Source: Corallium rubrum (lineage: Eukaryota > Cnidaria > Anthozoa > Scleralcyonacea > Coralliidae). Taken from it: a stretch of DNA of 64,000 nucleotides. Each line of letters begins with the position of its first letter. Positions within the stretch are counted from its first letter, which is position 1. The position numbers and the translations under genes are program-made. Positions 12,009 to 20,725 of this stretch are shown here, one piece after another. A model generated the notes under the pieces. The model did not search any database and was not told where the DNA came from. It saw only the letters and a program-made list of their open reading frames with translations. Where the stretch lies: positions 506,001 through 570,000 of the forward strand of contig CAXIUP010000176.1 of NCBI GenBank assembly GCA_964035015.1, read 5' to 3'.

Positions 12009-12395
12009 GTATTTCGTCCTTCCTTTCGACTTTCACACTTCTTTCCTTTCAAAGATAGAATTCCCTTTGGTCTGAGATCACATGTTGTGTATTCATATAA
12101 GTGTCAATGCTGTGGTACATTGTATGTCGGACAAACACGTCGACACATTCACACACGTATCTCAGAGCATATGGGGGTTTCGCCTTTGACTGGAAAGGAG
12201 CGCTCTGTGTCAGCCATGTCAGCTGTTCTCGCTCATAAACACAAAACTAAACATCCAATCTCTTCCTCTGATTTTAAAATACTCGCCTCATCAACTTCCA
12301 AGTTTGAACTCTTACTAAAGGAAAGTCTTTTCATTTCTAAACTTAACCCCATTCTTAACGCTAATATTAGCTCCGTACCACTTTCCTTATTCTAA
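12009..12395 (+). pseudogene. GIY-YIG endonuclease domain of the right PLE
   Basis: The frame resumes after the BEL element: FRPSFRLSHFFPFKDRIPFG, VVYSYKCQCCGTLYVGQTRR, HTRISEHMG, ending ISSVPLSLF and a TAA at 12393. It is open throughout and nearly identical to the left copy (T for A before LYVGQ). It encodes the PLE target-nicking nuclease but is separated from the dead RT by the BEL insertion. Confidence 0.8.
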
Positions 12396-12617
12396 CTCTT
12401 GACTAATATCCCTGTAATCTTTACGTCACACTAATCTTTTGTTTGATTGGATTAACTAAACATGACATCTTATTTTCTCATTATTTGAATTTAAAATCTT
12501 AACGCTCATTTGTACTTTTAAATTTGAAATTTGTTATTCTACTTTGACCGTTTGTAATATAATACCATATCTATCTATATATATATATATATACAATTAT
12601 TTGTACTAATCTCAAAC

Positions 12618-12658
12618 CGCTCTGATGATGTTGCGCTGCAAGCAACGAAACGTTAGCA
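12618..12658 (+). ncRNA. Hammerhead-like ribozyme motif, PLE right copy
   Basis: Same motif as 1242-1281: CTGATGA at 12622-12628, stem II GTTGC/GCAAC, GAAA at 12647-12650, palindrome ACGT, and stem I GCT/AGC. It sits downstream of GIY-YIG on the coding strand, as in the other PLEs here. Confidence 0.6.
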
Positions 12659-12727
12659 ATTAAATTTTCTTATATTACGTCTTGTCTCAAAGTTATTTGC
12701 TGGGCATTAATATTTATTTTCAAATTA

Positions 12728-13065
12728 TGTTTGCTTTTATAATAGTTACAATAAAAGTAAGCACTTTTTAATAAAGAGAAACTATTTTTTTGATATACTA
12801 CCTTTTTTATGTTAACAAAACAATAGGGAAAAAAATTTTGGAAATTCTATGTAGTAATCCTGGTTTTTTCCAATTACTGACGTCATAATTTGTCGCCATG
12901 GCAACATAAGTGTAACACATACTTGAACAAGGCATACCATCCACCTGTAAAAGTTTCGTCGGAATACACCAAATGGTTCAGGAGATATTGACCGCGGGCA
13001 CTTTCCGCCCCCCCCCCCCCCCAGTCCCAGAAGACAAAAAAAGCCCAGTCTGGATAGGGTTAGAT
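12728..13065 (-). repeat. Dispersed repeat with CCCTATCCAGACTGGG end, right copy
   Basis: Inverted, diverged counterpart of 893-1172 with a C run near 13006-13022 and CCAGTCTGGATAGGG at the end. Its right border interrupts the LINE frame, where residues KMVLMH are followed by unrelated sequence. Confidence 0.5.
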
Positions 13066-14097
13066 GCATGAGAACCATTTTGACTTGTCCTATTGATGGT
13101 AAAGGAGGTAAGGTATCCTTAAGTAGATCATTGACGTCGTTTACGTGCAGGGGCGGTGTATTTTCAGACGCAGAGTTCGTCCACGGTTTAGTGAAGGCAG
13201 CCTGTAATTTCTCTGCCAGATCTATCATAATTTAAAGAACTAGTCGGGGATGTGGACGTAGTGTTAGCTCCTGCTAAAGCAACAATGGATTTAAACCATT
13301 CGTCAGGATTTGTTGTGCGGTAATCTTTTGCTTTGTTATGATAATAGGTGGCTTTAGCTTTAGACACAAGACTAGAGACTTTTGGGCATAAACATTCATA
13401 GCTTATTTTATCCCCACGATTAAAGGCGCATTGCCTTGCTTTAATCTGAGTTTTTATGTGACTTGTCATCCAAGGTTTGTCACAGGAATGGCATCTGACA
13501 GTTCTCTCCGGCATAGTTTTGTTTAGCATATCCATCACAATACTATTAAACACAGTAACTTTTTCATCGACATCTTGTGCTGAGTATACATTTTCCCAAT
13601 CTTCATACGCCATTTTCATACTTAGAGCAATCCTGTTTCTAGGTTTCATTTGCCTGACCTTCTTTGATGTTGGAGGTATCTTTTGCCGTACTTTGGGGTT
13701 GAGGAGAATACACTGATGGTCCGAGCGACCAATAGGAGGTAAGTGATAGGCTGAGTCAAACAAATCATACATATTAGTGATAATTTGATCAAGAGTATTT
13801 CTTCCTCTAGTTGGTGCTGTTACTGTTTTCCACAACCCAAAGCGGCTGCACAGGGGACTCAGGCTCAAGTTGTTAAAGTCTCCAGCAATCACTATACCAG
13901 AAGATGGATGATGATCATGAAGAAGGTCATCTATACCATTAGATATGTAATCAATCATTTCTTTCTCTCGTTCGCGTACATGGCCTGGTGGGTAGTATAC
14001 AACAGCCACAATAATGGAGCTGAAAGGTCTGGGAGTTCTGGGAGGCTTTAGGACCAACCATAACACTTCTTTACCCTCCCCTTCCAAATTTGACATA
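13066..14097 (-). pseudogene. LINE endonuclease, C-terminal half and linker
   Basis: The frame from MSNLEGEGKEVLWL contains VAVVYYPPGH, IVIAGDFNNLSLS (GDFN) and GRSDHQCILL (SDH), conserved catalytic blocks of the LINE endonuclease, then a basic linker with CDKPWMTSHIK. A frameshift near 13200 moves on to MIDLAEKLQAAF, IGQVKMVLMH. The first residue continues directly from the 14764-15173 part once the solo LTR and one CAGT are ignored. Confidence 0.8.
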
Positions 14098-14101
14098 CAG
14101 T

Positions 14102-14759
14102 TGTTACGAACGTCCCGACTTAAGATATTTTGATTCTATTTTACTCGCAACAAAAAACAGTGTGAACCAGTTACTTTCTTAAAACTATTTATTTACTTCA
14201 ATTATACTATGTAATTAGCGTCTTTATAACTTAAACAAATAGGTAATTAATTCTTAACAGTTCAAACTTATCTCTTAATCTCTGCCTGAGCACAACTCTG
14301 TGAGTCTTCAACGACTTCCTCTTGACTTCTTTTACCAACGATGATCCATTTCTTTCTGGTAGTTTTTGTGATGCTATTCAGGCACTTCTCTTAACGCCTT
14401 GTGAATAATGCATGACTCGCTTAGTTGTGCTCAAGCTTTTATAATACTGGTAGAGGAAGATATTGTGAAACTATGACTAATTTCCTCTACGTAGAATGAG
14501 TCAGTAGTTTATATTAAAGTCTCTTGTCAAACCACCGATTACAACATCTCCGCCAACTCATGTCCGTTTACGTAACTTGTGATTTCTAAATCTATATCCT
14601 TTACGTAATTGGAATTTGCTAAATCATGCTTTACGTAATTCGATCCGGAGTACTTGCTAAATCATGCAACTACAAATTATTTCCCATAGGTAGCCTAAAT
14701 TAGAATAACGTAGACTATATTACAATATAGTATACATGATAATTTTATATCATGTAACA
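14102..14759 (-). mobile_element. Solo LTR with perfect 4-base target duplication
   Basis: A 658-base segment ending TGTTAC and GTAACA, flanked by CAGT on both sides (14098-14101 and 14760-14763). The duplication splits a Cys codon region of the LINE endonuclease, and reading through it restores the frame. Length and termini fit an LTR left by recombination between two LTRs. I see no other copy in this window, so its family is unknown; orientation is arbitrary. Confidence 0.75.
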
Positions 14760-14763
14760 CAGT

Positions 14764-15173
14764 CCACCGGAATACTTGAGTTGACGTATGCCAGAACGCC
14801 ACAGCCGGGTGTTTTTCTATCCAAACGGAATAAATCATAGTAGTTGTTGCCAATCATGATAGCAGAATCTGGTACATTTGCAGATAACCAGGACTCGGTT
14901 ATCATAGCTACTGAAGGGTTTTTGTTAACAGTGAGAACACCAGCGAGTTCATCTATCTTATTTGTAATATGACAGACATTTGATAGAAAAAAACGAGGGG
15001 ATAGTTTTAAGTTCCTCTGAATAATTATTTAACTTAATTTTGATACAGTTCTGCGGCGTATGAGCTGCCATCTTTCTAGTAGGAATGTTCTGACGTAAGC
15101 CAATAATAGTAGGAATATTTTGCCCCGTATTTGCTGAGTTATAGCCCGGAAAAGTTTGGGGAATAGATTTCAT
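14764..15173 (-). pseudogene. LINE endonuclease, N-terminal half
   Basis: Minus-strand frame with SNVCHITNKIDELAGVL, VAMITESWLSANVP, YYDLFRLDRKTPGCGVLAYV: the first strands of a LINE endonuclease including the catalytic-type TESW motif. A one-base shift separates it from the upstream frame that starts MKSIPQTFPGYNS at 15173. Confidence 0.75.
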
Positions 15174-16266
15174 GACTGGCTCACTAAAAGTTCTGACAGC
15201 ACGTATGTCGAATAAAAACTGCTTTTCAAGTCAGAGGAAATAACGTTATCTATTTATATTAAAGGGTAAATTCTGTAATCAGGTCATGTCCTCATCTTCT
15301 TTGTACTTCATAGTAGCCCAACTTTTGGGTTCTAGACCTAGGCCTCTCAACATGGCCCGCAAAAAATGCAAATTTCAGGCAGCCATTTCTTTTACTATAT
15401 GGAGACTCGGGAGGAGTTTTTTTAATAATAAAGTGAATTTATGAGGAGTACATACAATTATATGCGAGGTAAAACCGGGAGTTATTGATAAAGAATGACA
15501 AGAACCAAAAATGTGAGTAATTTAGTGCTCTACTTTATAGCGTGTTTATACGCATGTATTTATAAACACACTCATGCAGTTTAAGTTTACTGTATTTCGC
15601 CGAGTGTTGCTACTTTACTGACTAACATATTTAAGAAATACCCGAGTGCCAATCTGGGTAATAATTTGTTTTTAATTTGTTGGGGACACGACACTGTTTT
15701 CAAAACGCATACAAAAAAATACAAATTTAAATTCTATATTTTAATATTTAAAATCCTCCATTTTTTAATTTTTTGAAAAATCCCGGAAAATCCTACAGCT
15801 TAGGTGCCGAACTGTGATTGGACAATTTTGATAGCTAGCTTGATTTCCATTGGCTGACGCAGGTGTGCGATTACAGCTAGCAAGAGTGCGATTAATGCTC
15901 AAATCGCACTCCTCTAAACCAATGAAATTGCAGCATTTGGGCCTGATTACAGAAGGATATATAATTAATAAAATAATTGTACTCCTCTCAACCAATCAGA
16001 ATGCAGTTATTTTGTCATGCATATAATAAGTATACCAAACAAGCGGAAATATCTCAACAACGAAACAAACAAACAAACAAACAAACCACAAAAGATGTTA
16101 CTTTTTCATTTGATTAAAATATGTTACTTTGCTATCAAATAAGACAGCCTTAATTTTTGCTTCATAGGCACTTAAAATTACATGCATCAGAAGGAAATTG
16201 GATTGTGTGACTATTCTAAGCATTTTTTTATTTTATACGGTGTTCCCAAATATCGTTAATTCTTAC
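15174..16266. other. Intergenic or intronic DNA, no gene seen
   Basis: AT-rich sequence without a recognisable frame. Around 15820-16010 there are paired phrases such as CCAATCAGAATGCAG and GTGCGATTA that look like an old dispersed repeat. A short CAAA run lies at 16063-16084. Confidence 0.5.
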
Positions 16267-16408
16267 CTCTTGAACAAAGTTTGACGGAGTTTAGCATACC
16301 GGATGTACTGGTCGCCGAACTCAGAGGTCACAGAATCACCAATCGCTGCAAAAGTTTCTTCAGTTTTCGTTGTTCTGTTTCTTAGCAGAGTCTTCAGATC
16401 ATGATCAT
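16267..16408 (-). CDS. Internal host exon, unidentified
   Basis: A 142-base minus-strand segment is preceded by TTTTTAG and followed by GTAAGAAT, both strong splice signals. One frame is open: DHDLKTLLRNRTTKTEETF, AAIGDSVTSEFGDQYIR, YAKLRQTLFK. The other two frames have stops. It starts with two bases of a split codon and ends with two. I do not recognise the family; the charged helical character suggests a soluble domain. No partner exon with matching phase was found nearby, so the gene's other exons are probably beyond the LINE and Gypsy insertions or outside the window. Confidence 0.6.
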
Positions 16409-16547
16409 CTAAAAATCAAAGTCATTAAATCGTTCCAACATTAAAGCCAATCAAAAAACTTCAAAAAAATACAAAATCTTCCTACCAAATGGTTGAAGCT
16501 ATTTAAAACATTCGCAGTACGTGTTTATAAATCTGACAAAACACTGC

Positions 16548-17205
16548 TGCTCATGTTTTAAATATTACTAAACATATTCTTAGTTATCCTTTGACTTATC
16601 TTTTTAATTATTCATTTTCGATGAGTATAGTTCCAGACAATTTAAAAATTGCCAGAGTTCTTCCCATCTATAAATCTGGTAATCGTGAAATGATCTTTAG
16701 TTCTCGCCCAATTTCTCTGTTATCTATATTTCATAAAATACTAGAAAACTTGATGTACAAGAAATTGATAAACCATATAGATAAGTATGGTATTCTTAAT
16801 GAAAATCAATTTGGCTTTCAAAGTAACCGTTTGACTACTACTCAAGCTACATTGATGAATGACGATAGTGATTAGTAGACAAAATTCAGAAAGCTATGGA
16901 GAACAAATCAATCTTTTGTGGTATCTTGATCTAAGCAAAGCTCTCGATACTGTTCACGTTGAATACTATGAAATTCGTGGAATAGCCAAAAAATGGTTTC
17001 AGTCATATTTAAACAACCGAAAGCAATTTGTTACTGGTGTTCCACAGGCTTCGGTTCTTGGTCCTTTACTTTTTCTTCTCTATATTAATGACTTTAATGA
17101 ATCATCCTCAATATTGGACTCTCATCTATTTACCAATGATTCAAACTTATTTTTTTCTAATAAAAACTTACAAATACTTGAGACAACAATTAATACTGAA
17201 CAAGA
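16548..17205 (+). pseudogene. LINE reverse transcriptase, first fragment (plus strand)
   Basis: Fragments read VPDNLKIARVLPIYKSGN, PISLLSIFHKILENLMYKKL, ENQFGFQSNR, LDLSKALDTV, then a shift to GVPQASVLGPLLFLLYIND and LFTNDSNLFF. These are RT fingers and palm of a CR1/L2-like LINE. The catalytic pair normally read as FADD is TND here, and at least two frameshifts are present, so it is inactive. The sequence stops after INTEQ where a TIR element begins, resumes at 17985 and again at 28270. Confidence 0.8.
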
Positions 17206-17222
17206 CGCCTGGTCAGGCGTTC

Positions 17223-17978
17223 ACTCGGGCTACTGCAAAATCACGCGCAGGTTGTCACATGCAGTGCTAAGATCTAAAGCCGCCGTCTAAACACATTCAG
17301 ATCAGAGACAAAAGTCAAAACACAATCCAATCTCCGATAGAAAACGCAATTTGCAATACACAAAACACGATTGCCTGTAACGTATTTCCACACATGTACA
17401 CAGCGTTCATATGTCGAGTCTCTTCGGGTATTAAATATCAACACAGCTACCGACATTACTGACCAATATCAAACTATGTCTGTGAACACGCAAAACACAT
17501 CCGAGACGAGAAAGACTTGATCAGACTCTGATCATCAGACAGTAGGAAAGTTAAGAAAGAAAGCATTATTTCCACACATGTACAGCGTTCATATGTCAAG
17601 TCTCTTCGGGTATTAAATATCAACACAGCTTCATGTATACGGCGTGTGAGATCGTAAGCGTATATAATATCAAGATACTTGCCAGCGACATTACTGACCA
17701 ATAACTATGTCTGTGAAAACACAAAACACATCCGAGAGGAGAAAGACTTGATCAGACATCAGGAAAGCAAAGAAAGAAAGCATTTGGCATGCACGCATCA
17801 GTTTCGCAAAGTCTTATTATGCTTGTCTTGATCGAGACGGCGGAATAAGTTAAATGCGCACTTGACTTGAGCCTGCGCTTTCTGATTAGAGAGGCCTGCG
17901 GAGTAGGCTAAGAGCGTGACACAGAAGGGAAAAAACCCGAGCCGAAACCTAGACTCGTCTACCTGCGGTAGCCCGAGT
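17223..17978. mobile_element. Non-autonomous TIR element splitting the LINE
   Basis: It starts ACTCGGGCTACTGCA and ends with the inverse TGCGGTAGCCCGAGT. About 190 bases are duplicated in tandem inside: CACACATGTACA...TATGTC...CTCTTCGGGTATTAAATA near 17390 and again near 17575. Part of it (AAGCGTATATAATATCAAG, GACTTGATCAGAC) recurs at 61520-61640. Border sequence between LINE and TIR (17206-17222) is unexplained. No protein is encoded. Confidence 0.6.
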
Positions 17979-17984
17979 AATTAT

Positions 17985-18092
17985 GCAATATTCACATACG
18001 GCTTTGTACTAATAAATTATCTTTGAATTTAAGTAAAACAAATTTTATCGTGTTTCATCCACCACCAAAAAAATTAAATGGGTCCATTCACC
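17985..18092 (+). pseudogene. LINE reverse transcriptase, second fragment
   Basis: The LINE frame resumes as LCTNKLSLNLSKTNFIVFHP, PPKKLNGSIHL, the segment after the RT catalytic loop. It is cut at the TTAA of the foldback MITE at 18093. Confidence 0.75.
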
Positions 18093-18096
18093 TTAA

Positions 18097-18572
18097 AGTG
18101 GTTCTCTGATGAAAATATTGTTGGTAACGTTTCTGCATAATCCTAAAGATATTATGGCAGTTCGTAATTGAGCAATGGTTCATTTCAAAATTCTCAAAAA
18201 CAAAGTTGTATTTTACGTGCGAAGTTTGTATTTTGGAGCGCCGCCATTACATTGGCCGTGTTTGAGAAGAATAAGTTTAGGAGAACTTATGACATCATAG
18301 ACTCGACAAAAAACAAAAGATCATTGTTGTTGTCAACAAAACGGTCATTGTTGTTATTGAGTCTATGACGTCATAAGCTTCCTCAACTAATTCTTCTCAA
18401 GCTCGGCCACTTTAATGGCGGCGCTCCAAAATACAAACTTCACACGTAAAATACCACGGCTCCTTCTTCAACGAATTTTGAAATGAAACTTTGCACGATT
18501 GCGAACTACCATAAGATCTTTGGGATTATGCAAAAACATTGCCAACAATATTTTCATCAGCTGAGAACCACT
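18097..18572. mobile_element. TTAA foldback MITE (AGTGGTTCTC family), complete
   Basis: The element is AGTGGTTCTC...GAGAACCACT with TTAA on both sides (18093-18096 and 18573-18576). The two halves are long inverted repeats that share GCCGCCATT, TATGACGTCAT, and CAAACTT words around a short centre. TTAA duplication fits piggyBac- or Kolobok-type mobilisation. It interrupts the LINE frame. A second, broken copy is at 29842-31785. Confidence 0.8.
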
Positions 18573-18579
18573 TTAATAT

Positions 18580-18787
18580 TGTTGTATATTTATTAAGGTA
18601 TCTTAGCAATAGATTGAAGAAAGATAAATTAAGCCTCTCAACGCAGTGGTACAACAACCCAAAAACACAAAACGGTTGAAAGACCGTGCCTACGATAGTT
18701 CGCGTCATTATACGGCATATACAATAGTTTAAATATCATAACAATCACAACTGAATTGGAACCTCAACGGGTGCTAGCCACTCAACA
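18580..18787 (-). mobile_element. Gypsy 3' LTR
   Basis: 208 bases, matching the 5' LTR apart from scattered substitutions and a net 5-base length difference. The segment TTATAAGGGGGAATAGTG next to it (about 18788-18805 on the minus strand) is the purine tract. Confidence 0.85.
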
Positions 18788-18947
18788 CTATTCCCCCTTA
18801 TAAATAGAGGGTGAATGTCCGTTCAATTAAGTCTGAAGTTTTATCGATTTTGCATAGTCTTGCATCCACATCGGGGCTCTCCTTTCTCGATGTGGTCTCC
18901 CCGGGAGTGGATCTTCTCCCGCTTACACATCTGTTTCTTCTGGAACG

Positions 18948-19905
18948 TCACCTTGGTTCGTCGTGGATTGTTTCTGGTGTTTCCGGTGTATCTCCTGTGG
19001 GAGACTCTGGAAAGTAGCTTGACCATGGAACGTCACCTTTGGACATTTCCAAGTTCCCTGGTTCGTCGTGGGTTGTTTCTGGTGTTTCCGGTGTATCTCC
19101 TGTGGGTGACTCTGGAAAGTAGCTTGACCATGGAACGTCACCTTGGGACATTCCCAAGTTCCCTGGTTCGTCGTGGGTTGTTTCTGGTGTTTCCGGTGTA
19201 TCTCTTGTGGGTGACTCTGGAAAGTAGCTTGACCCTGGGTTAGTAATCCCTTGGGTTGGCTTTTTGCGCATGCAATGGTTCCTTGCCGGTAGTATCTCCA
19301 CAACCTCTTCGTCATCACTTGATTGATCACTGCAATCCGGTGCGCGGTTAGCCCTCTTTTTCTGATAAGTCTTCTTAACGTCCCTCTTGGGTGTTTCTGG
19401 AGTTGTAGGTAGCCGACAAGGTTTAAGCCTATTGAAGTGAACTACCATCCTCTTTCTCCCCCGACCGACTTTCTGGATACGGAAAACAACGTCCGACAGT
19501 TTCTTTACAATCGTGTAAGGGCCATACCACGGTCTTGCCAGTTTTCTTGACAAGCCTCTCCTTACAAATGGTTGGTGTAACCACACTTTATCTCCAACCT
19601 TGTAACCAGACTCTGTTGACATGCTGTCGTAGTAGTCCTTGTATCGCTTGGACAATTTACCGGTTCTTGTTCTTGCTAACTCATGTACTCGTTGTAGCGT
19701 CTCTTTCATTTTTTGGACATATGTCGGTACATCTTGGATCAGTGAGCCCTGGTCGGTTGGTCCCTCCACCATTACGTCGATCGGTATTCTTGCTTCCCTC
19801 GCGAACAACATCTTATGGGGGGTCAAACCAGTTGAAGATTGGACAGCCGTTCGGTAAGCCAAGAGCACATGCGGAATCCACTCGTCCCAGTCGTCATGAT
19901 TGTCG
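18948..19905 (-). pseudogene. Gypsy integrase C-terminus with tandem-repeat tail
   Basis: Frame: HDDWDEWIPHVLLAYRTA, SSTGLTPHKMLFAREARIP, KVGDKVWLHQPFVRRGLSRK, PWYGPYTIVKKLSDVVFRIQ, MVVHFNRLKPCRLP. This is the end of the integrase core and its SH3-like C-terminal domain. The tail contains three copies of a 35-residue unit (period exactly 105 bases; starts of the shared GGTTCG at 18955, 19060 and 19165) rich in Pro, Glu and Thr (SSYFPESPTGDTPETPETTH). The upstream core lies beyond the TTAA insertion at 19910. Confidence 0.8.
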
Positions 19906-19909
19906 TTAA

Positions 19910-20694
19910 GGTTACATCACATGACAGAATCTCATTTCACCAAAATACTCACCGCGCGCTCAATTTTTAAGTTTTGTTTCTCAAATTTGGCAAGCACAAT
20001 GATAAATGACTGCAGAAGCTAAGAATTCAACAAAAGTTCTACACTTTTAAAAACTGCAGTTGCTAAGCGGCGGTTCTGGTTTCTCTCGGGAGCTTCCAAA
20101 ACATCATATTTCTCATCTCAAATGATCAAAGCACAAAACCGTGTCGGCATTTTTTGACAGGTATTGTATTTGCTTTGATATAAAGCAAACAAGTTGACTC
20201 ATCTTGATTTGGTGAAAACGATAGAAGAAATACATATTACTTAAAAAATATTGCACTAAATGTAAAATGCGAACACTGTTTTACTCTTTTATTATTCTTC
20301 AACACTGTGGCAGCCGCCGCTATCTATTTTTGTAGAGGGAATGGAGAAATTTTCTTTCTCTGTAAAAGACGATAAAAGATTTGGCGGGGTTTTGCCTTTT
20401 TTTGTCATTTCCCCCACCCACACTTATAATCCTCTTATCACCTTGGACCGTAAACCAATCAGACACAACTGCCTTATAATGTTTTCTCCCCGATCAAATG
20501 GTGAGAGAAACCTGATAGGAACGCTTCTTTACATCATGCCGGCAAAACGCAAATGTAAAGAAGGCTAGCGCGGTTATCTTCGAGAAAAGATTTCTTGCTT
20601 CTTGCAGCTTTTCGTTACATGTAAATTGAAGTGATACCGTATTTTTTGCGGATACTGGTTGCTAAACCATAATCCGCTATGTCATGAGCGCGGT

Positions 20695-20725
<31 letters not shown>

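Larger units (their letters stand above)
5002..12727 (+). mobile_element. Penelope-like element, right copy (plus strand), split by a BEL element
   Basis: This copy mirrors the left PLE from CTTCTTAAGG (5002) to the shared 3' end at 12727. A BEL/Pao element occupies 6127-12008. The junction with the left copy is head to head with a spacer of about 183 bases, so 5002-12727 and 1173-4818 form a giant interrupted inverted repeat. Confidence 0.8.
13066..15173 (-). mobile_element. CR1/L2-like LINE, minus strand, truncated and interrupted
   Basis: The minus-strand order is an apurinic-type endonuclease, a linker, then the first residues leading to RT, where it is cut at 13065. A solo LTR sits inside the endonuclease. 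No RT core remains in this copy. Confidence 0.75.
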
